DNA of 64,000 bases, from the NCBI GenBank assembly GCA_017531225.1, contig JAFXLL010000007.1, positions 1 through 64,000 of the forward strand, written 5' to 3'. The notes beneath the pieces were generated by a model. That model was not told where the DNA came from. It saw only the letters and a list, made by a program, of their open reading frames with translations, and did no database searches. The translations under genes were made by a program, and so were the position numbers. The stretch's first letter is position 1, and the number at the start of each line of letters is the position of its first letter. The stretch is from Bacteroidales bacterium. GTDB lineage: Bacteria > Bacteroidota > Bacteroidia > Bacteroidales > F082. Below, piece by piece: positions 42,248 through 49,996 of this stretch.

Positions 42248-42325
42248 CACTCCTCGCAAGTGTTTGAAAAAATTTTTCAGGAAAACATTGCGGAATATGG
42301 AGAATGTTGTTTATCTTTGCCACGT
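42217..42325 (+). repeat. 109-bp direct repeat, copy 2
   Basis: Begins in the last 10 codons of the phosphoesterase and ends after its own promoter (TATCTTTG at 42312-42319). Directly downstream a small hairpin GTTGA-AACA-TCAAC (42324-42337) would be at the 5' end of any transcript. A weaker third match (TCATCACAAGTGCTTGAAAA) lies at 42624-42643. Confidence 0.85.
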
Positions 42326-42452
42326 TGAAACATCAACCCTTCCCCTTGCAATAATACAATTTTTTCCGGGAACGACAATAGTAAGCACTCACAATTTGGG
42401 ATATCTTGGGGTTAGCGAAAAGACAGGGGTAGTAGCGAGAAGCAACTTTTTA

Positions 42453-42477
42453 CTGTAGCACTGTAGCAACTGTAGCA
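42453..42477. repeat. CTGTAGCA tandem repeat, three copies
   Basis: CTGTAGCA at 42453-42460, 42461-42468 and 42470-42477, with one extra A before the third copy. Confidence 0.7.
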
Positions 42478-42798
42478 AAACAACAAAAACAACAACAGAA
42501 AAGAGAAAACAACTTCAACAAAATAAATAATTTCTAAGTCTAATGTAACTCTAACCTAACTCTAACTTTTCGCTAACCAAATATTCACGTTCCAGACGCT
42601 GCTTCGAATTATTTGTAGATTCTTCATCACAAGTGCTTGAAAACTTTTAATTTTCTTACGTATTTCCCGCTTTTGATGTCGTTGTAGCTGAGGCTCACAC
42701 CCGAATCATTCTTTGGTGGTTTGATTACAACCAAGCCTGCTTGGATACTTTTTCAGTTCACCGAAAGGGCTTCGACTAAAAAAAGCCCGTAAAATCCC

Positions 42799-42839
42799 TG
42801 CCATTTTGTCAATTTCCTCCCTTTGGCAAAGCTTTTGCT
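42799..42839 (+). promoter_or_regulatory. Chaperone-type upstream element and sigma-54-like promoter of grpE-dnaJ
   Basis: TGCCA (42799), TGTCA (42807) and TTGGCAAAGCTTTTGCT (42823-42839). The last has GG and GC 10 bp apart, as in -24/-12 sigma-54 promoters, about 50 bp before the ATG. The same order of words occurs before htpG. Confidence 0.5.
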
Positions 42840-42890
42840 ATGTCAGAGGCGCTCCTAATTTGAAAATAATTAATAAATAAAAATATCGTC

Positions 42891-43469
42891 ATGGAAGAAA
42901 AGAAAGACATTGAAATTCAGGAAGATGAAACCCAAAAACAAACTGAGCAGCAAGTTGAGAACCCATCAGTAGAGCCACAAGAGACCGAAAACAAGCGACA
43001 TAAAGGCAGACGCGCCCATGCCAAGGCTTTGGAAGAAGCCAAGGCAAAATTCGCCGAGCTTAACGACACTTACCTCCGCCTCTACTCGGAGTTCGACAAC
43101 TACCGCAAGCGCACCGCCAAGGAGAAACTTGAGCTGTCTGCTACCGCTTCGGCCGCTGTCATGAAAGACCTGCTCCCTGTGCTCGACGACTTTGAACGCG
43201 CGCTCCAAAACATGGAGAAGAACGGCAACGAAGCCGACCTGCAAGGCGTCACGCTGATCTACAACAAGTTCAAATCGACTCTCCAAAAGAGAGGCTTGGA
43301 AGAGATCGTAGCCATCGACTGCGACTTCAATACCGACGAACATGAGGCCCTGACTATGGTTCCTGCCCCCGACGAGTCGAAGAAAGGCAAGGTGATCGAC
43401 GTGATTCAAAAGGGTTACAAGCTCAACGGAACGGTGATCCGCTTCGCCAGAGTGGTAGTGGGAAATTGA
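42891..43469 (+). CDS. grpE: Nucleotide exchange factor GrpE
   Basis: Releases ADP from DnaK so that the chaperone cycle can go on. The 192-residue product has an acidic, disordered N-terminus (about 1-45), a long coiled coil (about 50-105; KFAELNDTYLRLYSEFDNYRK) and a C-terminal beta domain (LVPAPDESKKGKVIDVIQKGYKLNGTVIR-type sequence; here MVPAPDESKKGKV). It is followed by dnaJ, as in many Bacteroidetes. The TGA stop is inside the first unit of an ATTGAAA array. Its promoter region shares words with that of htpG. Confidence 0.95.
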   Translation: MEEKKDIEIQEDETQKQTEQQVENPSVEPQETENKRHKGRRAHAKALEEAKAKFAELNDTYLRLYSEFDNYRKRTAKEKLELSATASAAVMKDLLPVLDDFERALQNMEKNGNEADLQGVTLIYNKFKSTLQKRGLEEIVAIDCDFNTDEHEALTMVPAPDESKKGKVIDVIQKGYKLNGTVIRFARVVVGN

Positions 43470-43485
43470 AAATTGAAAATTGAAA
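43465..43485 (+). repeat. Heptamer array, ATTGAAA type, at the grpE stop
   Basis: Three perfect ATTGAAA units (43465-43471, 43472-43478, 43479-43485). TGA at 43467, 43474 and 43481 covers all three frames; grpE ends at the first. The dnaJ ATG is 3 bp after the array. Confidence 0.9.
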
Positions 43486-43488
43486 GGT

Positions 43489-44646
43489 ATGGCAGAAAAA
43501 AGAGATTATTACGAAGTGTTAGGTGTCAGCAAGATCGCCACTCCAGAGGAGTTGAAAAAGGCGTATCGTAAGCTGGCCTTGCAATATCACCCTGACCGCA
43601 ACCCCGGCAACAAAGAGGCCGAGGAGAAGTTCAAGGAGGCAGCTGAGGCCTACGAGGTGCTGAGCAACCCTGAGAAGCGGCAGCGTTACGACCAGTTCGG
43701 CTTTGCCGGCATGGGCGGCGCAGGCGGCTACAGCGGCCAAGGCATGTCCATGGACGACATCTTCAGCCAGTTCGGCGACCTGTTCGCCGACTTTGGCTTA
43801 GGCAGTTTCTTCGGCGGCGGCTTCGGCGGTGGATCCCGCTCAGGCGGCAGCATGCGTGAGCGCGGCGGCAACATCCGGGTCAAGGTCAAGATGAACCTCC
43901 AAGAGATCGAGAAAGGCGCCAAGAAAAAGATCAAAGTGAGCAAATACGTCACCTGCGACCACTGTCATGGTTCAGGTTCCGAAGACGGTCGCACCGACAC
44001 CTGCCCCACCTGCAAGGGCCGCGGCCAGGTGATCCGCACGGTCAACTCGTTTCTCGGACAGATGCAGACGGCTTCCACCTGCCCCAACTGCGGCGGCACG
44101 GGTAAGATCATCAAGAACAAATGCACCCACTGCCACGGCGATGGCATCGTCAAAGGTGAGGAAGTGATCGACATCGACATCCCGGCCGGCGTGGGCGAAG
44201 GCATGCAGCTCACCTTACGTGGCAAAGGCGGCGCAGGCCCACACAACGGCATCAACGGCGACCTCTACGTGCTCATCGAAGAAGAGGCCAATCCCGAACT
44301 CGAACGCGACGGCAGCAACCTGATTTACAACCTGTTCATCTCCGTACCCCAGGCCATCCTCGGCACCGAGGCCGAAGTGCCTACGGTAAGTGGCAAGGTG
44401 AGGGTGAAGATCGCTCCTGGCACGCAGAGCGGCAAGATCCTGCGACTCAGGGGCAAGGGACTTCCCGTGGTGAACGGCTACGGCAACGGCGACCTGCTGG
44501 TCTACGTCAATGTGTGGATTCCGAAGAAGGTCACCAAGGACGAGGAAAAGGTGCTGCAAGGCTTGGTCAATTCAGAGAGCTTCAAGCCTGCTCCCAATGA
44601 AGACGACCGCTCGTTCTTCAAGCGCCTACGCGACTATTTCAGCTAA
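43489..44646 (+). CDS. dnaJ: Chaperone DnaJ
   Basis: Hsp40 co-chaperone that brings unfolded clients to DnaK and stimulates its ATPase. The 385-residue product has an N-terminal J domain with the HPD motif (YHPDRNPG), a Gly/Phe-rich linker (about 75-130), four zinc-finger repeats [24 protein letters not shown] and CTHCHGDG, and the C-terminal client-binding domains. All parts of type I DnaJ are there. I use the ATG at 43489; a TTG three codons upstream lies in the heptamer array. Confidence 0.96.
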   Translation: MAEKRDYYEVLGVSKIATPEELKKAYRKLALQYHPDRNPGNKEAEEKFKEAAEAYEVLSNPEKRQRYDQFGFAGMGGAGGYSGQGMSMDDIFSQFGDLFADFGLGSFFGGGFGGGSRSGGSMRERGGNIRVKVKMNLQEIEKGAKKKIKVSKYVTCDHCHGSGSEDGRTDTCPTCKGRGQVIRTVNSFLGQMQTASTCPNCGGTGKIIKNKCTHCHGDGIVKGEEVIDIDIPAGVGEGMQLTLRGKGGAGPHNGINGDLYVLIEEEANPELERDGSNLIYNLFISVPQAILGTEAEVPTVSGKVRVKIAPGTQSGKILRLRGKGLPVVNGYGNGDLLVYVNVWIPKKVTKDEEKVLQGLVNSESFKPAPNEDDRSFFKRLRDYFS

Positions 44647-44664
44647 TCACGACTCCTTCACAAC

Positions 44665-45408
44665 ATGAAAATAGAAGTCATCAACGTTACAAAACGCTAT
44701 GCCGAGCACCTGGCGCTCAACAACATCAGCCTCCAGGTGCCCGAGCAGAGCATTTATGGGCTTTTAGGTCCCAACGGTGCCGGAAAGACCACCCTCATCC
44801 GCATCCTTAACCAGATTACCGGACCCGACACCGGGCAGGTGCTCATCGACGGAGAGCCGCTCAAGCCACAGCACGTGGAACGCATCGGCTACCTGCCGGA
44901 AGAGCGAGGGCTTTACAAGAAAATGAAAGTCGGCGAGCAGGCCATCTACCTGGCCCAACTCAAAGGCATCAGCAAAGCTGAAGCCACCAAAAGGCTGAAG
45001 CTTTGGTTCGATAAATTTGAAATCGGCGAGTGGTGGAACAAGACCGTGGAAGAGCTCTCCAAAGGCATGCAGCAGAAGATCCAGTTCATCACCACCATCA
45101 TCCATGAGCCCGACATCCTCATCTTCGACGAGCCTTTCTCTGGCTTCGACCCCATCAACGCCAACCTGCTCAAGGAGTCGATCCTTGAACTGCGCAACAA
45201 TGGCGCCACCATCCTGCTGTCGACACACAACATGAATTCCGTCGAGGAAATGTGCGACAGCATCTCCCTTATTAATAAAGGTGAGAAAATCTTGGAAGGC
45301 AAAGTGGCCGAGATCAAGGCACATCACCGCCTCTCCACCGACGCGCCCATGCCGTCGATGAACGACATTTTCATTCAGGAAGTCCAAGCTAAAAACGTCA
45401 AGTCATGA
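44665..45408 (+). CDS. ABC transporter ATP-binding protein (NatA-like)
   Basis: A 247-residue cytoplasmic ATPase of the ABC-2 exporter type. Walker A LLGPNGAGKTT, Q-loop NQITGPDTG/YLPEERGLYKKM, signature LSKGMQQKIQF, Walker B ILIFDEPFSGFDP, and H-loop STHNMNS. The YLPEERGLY segment is typical of NatA, which with NatB extrudes Na+. Its stop overlaps the start of the permease gene (ATGA), 19 bp after dnaJ, so it is read with grpE-dnaJ or just after it. Ion or drug export is the likely role. Confidence 0.9.
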   Translation: MKIEVINVTKRYAEHLALNNISLQVPEQSIYGLLGPNGAGKTTLIRILNQITGPDTGQVLIDGEPLKPQHVERIGYLPEERGLYKKMKVGEQAIYLAQLKGISKAEATKRLKLWFDKFEIGEWWNKTVEELSKGMQQKIQFITTIIHEPDILIFDEPFSGFDPINANLLKESILELRNNGATILLSTHNMNSVEEMCDSISLINKGEKILEGKVAEIKAHHRLSTDAPMPSMNDIFIQEVQAKNVKS

Positions 45409-46715
45409 ACAAGATCGGACTTATCATCAGGCGTGAATACTTCACCCGTGTGAAGAAACGTAGCTTCATCATCATGACCTTCTTAGGTCCCTTGCTCATC
45501 GCAGCCATATACATCATCCCTATCCTGCTTGCCTTGCATGGCGACAACGAGAAGCGTACCATCGCCGTTGTCGACCAAAGCCATTGGTTTGAGCGTCAGT
45601 TCGTCAACACCGAGAACCAGACCTTCATCCGTCTTGACGATATCGACATCGACTCCACCAAGAGACTGGTGCAGCAGGGATTCTTCGACATCGCACTTTT
45701 CATTCCAGAGACCCAGCTCAACATCCCATCGAGTGCCGTGGTTTACAGCATGAAACAAGTGCCAATGACCGTAGAGAGCCACATCAAGGAGGTAATGAAA
45801 AACGAGATCCAGGTGCAGAAACTACTTGCTGCCGGCGTGGATCCTGACATTTTGGAAAGCATCAAGACCAACATCAACCTTTCGGTGATCCGAATGGACG
45901 AGGAAGGCGGTGAAAAAGAGACGTTTACGGAGGTACAATTCATCCTCGGCATGGTCCTTTCCGTGTTGATTTACATGTTCATCATGCTGTTTGGAGGCCA
46001 GGTAATGCAAGGCGTCACCGAAGAGAAGAGCAGCCGCATCGTGGAGGTCATCGTCAGCAGCGTGAAGCCATTCCAGTTGATGATGGGCAAGATCATCGGC
46101 GTTTCGCTTGTGGCCTTGACCCAGTTCGTGATGTGGATTATCCTGACAGGTATCATTTATGTCGGTTTCTCAGCCGCTGTAGGCATCAGCCATCCCGAAG
46201 CCATCAGCCAAGGCACTGTGATGGCGCAGGAGATCAGCAGCACCAACATCATGGACAATGAAGCGGTACAGAATGTGCTCAACATCGTCCACTCCATCGA
46301 CTTTGGCACCATCATCTTCAGCTTCATCGTGTTCTTCCTTTTGGGCTATCTGCTTTATGCCACCATGTTCGCTGCTATAGGCTCATTAGTCGACAACAAT
46401 ACTGATTCACAGCAGTTTACATTACCAGTCACCGTACCTCTGATCATCGCCATCCTCTCGGCGATTTACATCGTCAACGACCCTGACAGCAGTTTGGCCG
46501 TGTGGATGTCGATGATTCCTTTCACCTCTCCCGTGGTAATGATGGTACGTATTCCCTTTGGCATCCCCATTTGGCAAGTCATTGTTTCTGCGGTGATTCT
46601 GGCGGGTACTTTCGTCGGGATGACCTGGGTGGCGGCCAAGATTTACCGTACCGGCATTTTGATGTACGGCAAGAAACCCACCTACAAGGAAATCTTCAAA
46701 TGGCTAAAATATTAA
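45405..46715 (+). CDS. ABC-2 type transporter permease (NatB-like)
   Basis: A 436-residue membrane protein with six spans: one near the N-terminus (SFIIMTFLGPLLIAAIYII), a large extracytoplasmic domain (about 55-170), then five spans in the C-terminal half (VLSVLIYMFIMLFGGQVMQGV onward). VTEEKSSRIVEVIVSSVKPFQLMMGKI is the hallmark of NatB/ABC-2 permeases. It forms the transporter together with the ATPase encoded directly upstream. Confidence 0.88.
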   Translation: MNKIGLIIRREYFTRVKKRSFIIMTFLGPLLIAAIYIIPILLALHGDNEKRTIAVVDQSHWFERQFVNTENQTFIRLDDIDIDSTKRLVQQGFFDIALFIPETQLNIPSSAVVYSMKQVPMTVESHIKEVMKNEIQVQKLLAAGVDPDILESIKTNINLSVIRMDEEGGEKETFTEVQFILGMVLSVLIYMFIMLFGGQVMQGVTEEKSSRIVEVIVSSVKPFQLMMGKIIGVSLVALTQFVMWIILTGIIYVGFSAAVGISHPEAISQGTVMAQEISSTNIMDNEAVQNVLNIVHSIDFGTIIFSFIVFFLLGYLLYATMFAAIGSLVDNNTDSQQFTLPVTVPLIIAILSAIYIVNDPDSSLAVWMSMIPFTSPVVMMVRIPFGIPIWQVIVSAVILAGTFVGMTWVAAKIYRTGILMYGKKPTYKEIFKWLKY

Positions 46716-46721
46716 AAACAA

Positions 46722-46753
46722 TTTGTGAAATCGAACAAAAAGCAGTAATTTTG
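46722..46753 (+). promoter_or_regulatory. Full promoter of secDF
   Basis: TTTG (46722-46725), 20-bp spacer, TAATTTTG (46746-46753). Close match to the -33/-7 pattern of the Bacteroidetes primary sigma factor. The ATG follows after 76 bp. Confidence 0.7.
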
Positions 46754-46829
46754 CAGGCTCGATTTTAGGCAAAAACCGACTAAATTGAAGTTAAAATATT
46801 AAAAGTCAAATAATTAAATCGTTTTTACA

Positions 46830-49800
46830 ATGCAAAACAAAGGAGCAATCAAGACGCTAGCCATCATCTTCGGGCTGATCTTCTTGTACCAGCTTTCCTT
46901 CACTGTGGTGACCAAGGTCGTCGAGAAGAAAGCTGTCAAGTACGCCCAAGGCGATGAAGCCAAGGAAAACTACTATTTAGACTCTGTGAGCAACGTACCG
47001 GTGTACAATCTGTTAGTGAAGAAATACACCTATCGTGAAGCTAAAGAAAGAGAAATCAACTTAGGTTTGGACTTGAAGGGCGGTATGAACGTCACCCTCG
47101 AAGTCTCAGTGAAGGACATCGTCAACGCTTTGGCAGGTGCCAACGCCAACGACCCGACCTTCCAGCAGGCCATGCAGCTCGCCACCGAGCGCCATCAGAA
47201 GAGCGAAGGCGACTTCGTCACCTTGTTCGGACAGGCCTATGAAGAAGTTGACCCGAACGCTAAGTTAGCCTCGATTTTCCTGTTTGAGTTCAAGGATAAG
47301 GGCATCACCGTCAACTCCAGCAACAGCGATGTGCTGAAGGTTTTGAAGGAGGAAAGCGATGGCGCCATCGACCGTTCCTATCAGATTTTGAGAACACGTA
47401 TCGACCGTTTCGGTGTCGCACAGCCTAACATCCAGAAGCTGGAAGGCAGCGGCCGTATCTTGGTCGAACTTCCTGGTATCAAGGATCCACAGCGTGTCCG
47501 CAAACTCCTCCAGGGAACAGCACAACTCGAGTTCTGGGAGACCTACAACTTCAGCGAGATCTACATGTACTTCGACCAAGCCAACGCCAAGTTAGCTGAG
47601 AAGAGCAAGGCCGCCAAGGCTTTGGAAGAGACTCCTGCTGAGGAAGAAGTCGCCGAGAACACTCCTGCTGTTGAAGGCGAAGAAGTGGCAGAAGCTACTG
47701 AAACTGAAACCGAGACCGAAGAAGAAGCTGGTCTGCTGGATCAACTGGCTGAAGAAAGCAGCGATGAGAACATCACTGAAGACGAAGCCCTGGCTAAGTT
47801 CCGTACTGAGAACCCACTGTACGCCCTGCTGCAACCCTCCTACACTCAGAACGGCCCTGCTCAAGGTGCTTGCGTAGGTATCGCTCAGGTGAAGGACACC
47901 GCCACCATCAACCGCATGTTGGCTGAGACCGCCAGCATCTTCCCACGCACCTTGAAACTGGCTTGGAGCGTGAAGACCAAAAACTACGGTGGCGAGACTG
48001 AGTTCCTCGAACTCGTTGCCCTGAAGATGTCACGTGACAACAAGTGCGCCCTCGGCGGTGAAGTCATCACCGACGCCCGTCAGGACTACGGCCAAAACAA
48101 CCAAGTGGAAGTCTCCCTGCAGATGAACTCTGAGGGTGCCAAAGCTTGGAAGCGCCTCACTGGCGAAAACATCGGCAAGCAAGTTGCTATCGTGCTTGAT
48201 AACTACGTCTACAGCTATCCTGTCGTCAACGACGAGATCCCGAACGGCCGTTCAAGCATCTCTGGCGGTGGCATGACCATCGAAGAGGCTCAAGACTTGG
48301 CCAACATCCTGAAGGCTGGTAAGTTGCCTGCACCTGCACGTATCCTTGAAGAACAAGTGGTTGGTCCTTCACTCGGTAAGGAATCCGTCCAAAAGGGTAT
48401 GTGGTCCATGGTGTTCGCCTTCATCCTGGTGCTGGTTTACATGGTCTTCTTCTATAAGAAAGCCGGTCTGGTATCCGATGTCGCTTTGATCGTCAACGTG
48501 TTCTTCCTGTTCGGTGTGCTGGCTTGCCTCGGCTCCGTGCTGACTCTGCCTGGCATCGCTGGTATCGTGTTGACTCTCGGTATGGCAGTGGACTCCAACG
48601 TGATTATCTTTGAACGTATTAAGGAAGAGCTCCGTGGCGGCAAGGGTCTCCGTCCCGCTATCGACGCTGGTTATAAGAACGCTTACTCCGCCATTATCGA
48701 CGGTAACGTCACCACCTTGATCACTGGTATCGTGCTGATCATCCTGGGTACCGGCCCTGTCCACAGCTTCGCCGTCACCCTCTGCATCGGTATCCTCACC
48801 TCACTGTTCACCTCCATCTTCATCAGCCGTCTCATCTTCACGAGAATGCTCGATAAGGAAAAGGAAATCTCCTTCACCACCAAGTTCACTGAGAACTTCC
48901 TGAAGGACACCAAGTTCGACTTCATCAAGTTCCGTAAGACCGCTTACATCATCGCTCTCGTGATGATCCTCATCAGCGGCTGCTCACTTGCTTTCAAGGG
49001 TTTGAACCTCGGTATCGACTTCAAGGGTGGTCGTAACTACATCGTTCGTTTCGACCAAGACGTGAAGGTTGACCAAGTTCGTGAAGCCCTTTCAAGCCTT
49101 GATGTTGAAGGTTGGGAGACTCCTGAGGTGAAGACCTACGGTCCTAACGGTCAGGTGAAGATCACAACCAAGTACAAGATCGAAGACAACAATCCTGATG
49201 TGGACACTGAGATCCAGGGTATCCTCTACCAAGGTTTGAACGGTTTGTTCAGCCAGAGCATCACCGCTGAGCAGTTCTCATCAGAGGACGAGACCATCGG
49301 CGTGTTGAGCACCCAAAAGGTGGGCGCCACCATCGCCAGCGACGTCACACGTAAGTCCATCTGGGCCATCATCGTGTCACTCGTCTTGATGTTCGCCTAC
49401 ATCGCCATCCGTTTCCGCAGATGGCAGTACGGTCTCTCCGCTCTGGCGGCTCTGACCCACGATACCATCATCATGCTCGGCATGTACTCCCTGTTCTTCA
49501 ACATCCTGCCTTTCACCATGGAAGTTGACCAGGCCTTCATCGCCGCCGTGTTGACCATCATCGGTTACTCCATCAACGCTACCGTGGTTATCTTCGACCG
49601 TGTGCGTGAGAACACCACACTCCACCCGAAGGCCACTTGGAGAGAGAACATCAACAACGCCGTCAATAGCACATTGACCCGTTCGTTCAACACCTCAGGA
49701 TCAACCTTCGTCGTGTTGCTCGCCATCTTCATCTTCGGCGGCGACACCATCCGCGGATTCATCTTCGCTCTGTTGGTTGGTATCCTGGCTGGTACCTTCT

Positions 49801-49901
49801 CCTCAGTGTTCCTGTCATCACCTGTCGCTTACAACCTCTTGAAAGGTGACAAGCAGGAAAAGGAACTTGCCGAGGCTGAAGAAAACAGCAAGAAGAAATA
49901 A
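46830..49901 (+). CDS. secDF: Protein translocase subunit SecDF (fused)
   Basis: Uses the proton gradient to help pull proteins through SecYEG and release them in the periplasm. SecD and SecF are joined in one 1,023-residue chain with 12 spans. The SecD half has GLDLKGGMNVTLEV and VDSNVIIFERIKEEL; the SecF half has GIDFKGGRNYIVRF and INATVVIFDRVREN. An insert of about 60 residues in the SecD periplasmic domain (about 265-325) is very rich in Glu and Thr, which is known in other Bacteroidetes SecDF. The gene stands as its own unit with a good promoter and terminator. It would supply the many exported proteins of this genome. Confidence 0.96.
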   Translation: MQNKGAIKTLAIIFGLIFLYQLSFTVVTKVVEKKAVKYAQGDEAKENYYLDSVSNVPVYNLLVKKYTYREAKEREINLGLDLKGGMNVTLEVSVKDIVNALAGANANDPTFQQAMQLATERHQKSEGDFVTLFGQAYEEVDPNAKLASIFLFEFKDKGITVNSSNSDVLKVLKEESDGAIDRSYQILRTRIDRFGVAQPNIQKLEGSGRILVELPGIKDPQRVRKLLQGTAQLEFWETYNFSEIYMYFDQANAKLAEKSKAAKALEETPAEEEVAENTPAVEGEEVAEATETETETEEEAGLLDQLAEESSDENITEDEALAKFRTENPLYALLQPSYTQNGPAQGACVGIAQVKDTATINRMLAETASIFPRTLKLAWSVKTKNYGGETEFLELVALKMSRDNKCALGGEVITDARQDYGQNNQVEVSLQMNSEGAKAWKRLTGENIGKQVAIVLDNYVYSYPVVNDEIPNGRSSISGGGMTIEEAQDLANILKAGKLPAPARILEEQVVGPSLGKESVQKGMWSMVFAFILVLVYMVFFYKKAGLVSDVALIVNVFFLFGVLACLGSVLTLPGIAGIVLTLGMAVDSNVIIFERIKEELRGGKGLRPAIDAGYKNAYSAIIDGNVTTLITGIVLIILGTGPVHSFAVTLCIGILTSLFTSIFISRLIFTRMLDKEKEISFTTKFTENFLKDTKFDFIKFRKTAYIIALVMILISGCSLAFKGLNLGIDFKGGRNYIVRFDQDVKVDQVREALSSLDVEGWETPEVKTYGPNGQVKITTKYKIEDNNPDVDTEIQGILYQGLNGLFSQSITAEQFSSEDETIGVLSTQKVGATIASDVTRKSIWAIIVSLVLMFAYIAIRFRRWQYGLSALAALTHDTIIMLGMYSLFFNILPFTMEVDQAFIAAVLTIIGYSINATVVIFDRVRENTTLHPKATWRENINNAVNSTLTRSFNTSGSTFVVLLAIFIFGGDTIRGFIFALLVGILAGTFSSVFLSSPVAYNLLKGDKQEKELAEAEENSKKK

Positions 49902-49927
49902 CCCATAAAGGTTAATCGATCACTAAA

Positions 49928-49964
49928 AAGAATCCCACTGGAAACGGCGGGATTCTTTTTTTTT
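49928..49964 (+). terminator. Intrinsic terminator after secDF
   Basis: AAGAATCCC (49928-49936) pairs with GGGATTCTT (49949-49957) and a run of T to 49964 follows. Confidence 0.85.
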
Positions 49965-49966
49965 CG

Positions 49967-49974
49967 TATTTTTG
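49967..49974 (+). promoter_or_regulatory. Promoter -7 element for the PorE-like gene
   Basis: TATTTTTG, immediately after the secDF terminator and 22 bp before the ATG at 49997. Confidence 0.55.
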
Positions 49975-49996
49975 CATAATTAATGCGAATCACGTC

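Larger units (their letters stand above)
42326..42890. other. 565-bp gap between the phosphoesterase and grpE
   Basis: AT-rich, with no gene. It holds a short tandem repeat (CTGTAGCA, 42453-42477), an array of TAACTCTAACC words (about 42546-42570), a degenerate third piece of the 109-bp repeat, and the grpE promoter region. Confidence 0.6.

Noticed and set aside
41126-42325. Insertion sequence bounded by long direct repeats
   Set aside because: The gene between is a phosphoesterase with all catalytic motifs, not a transposase, and the repeats hold part of that gene; there are no inverted ends.
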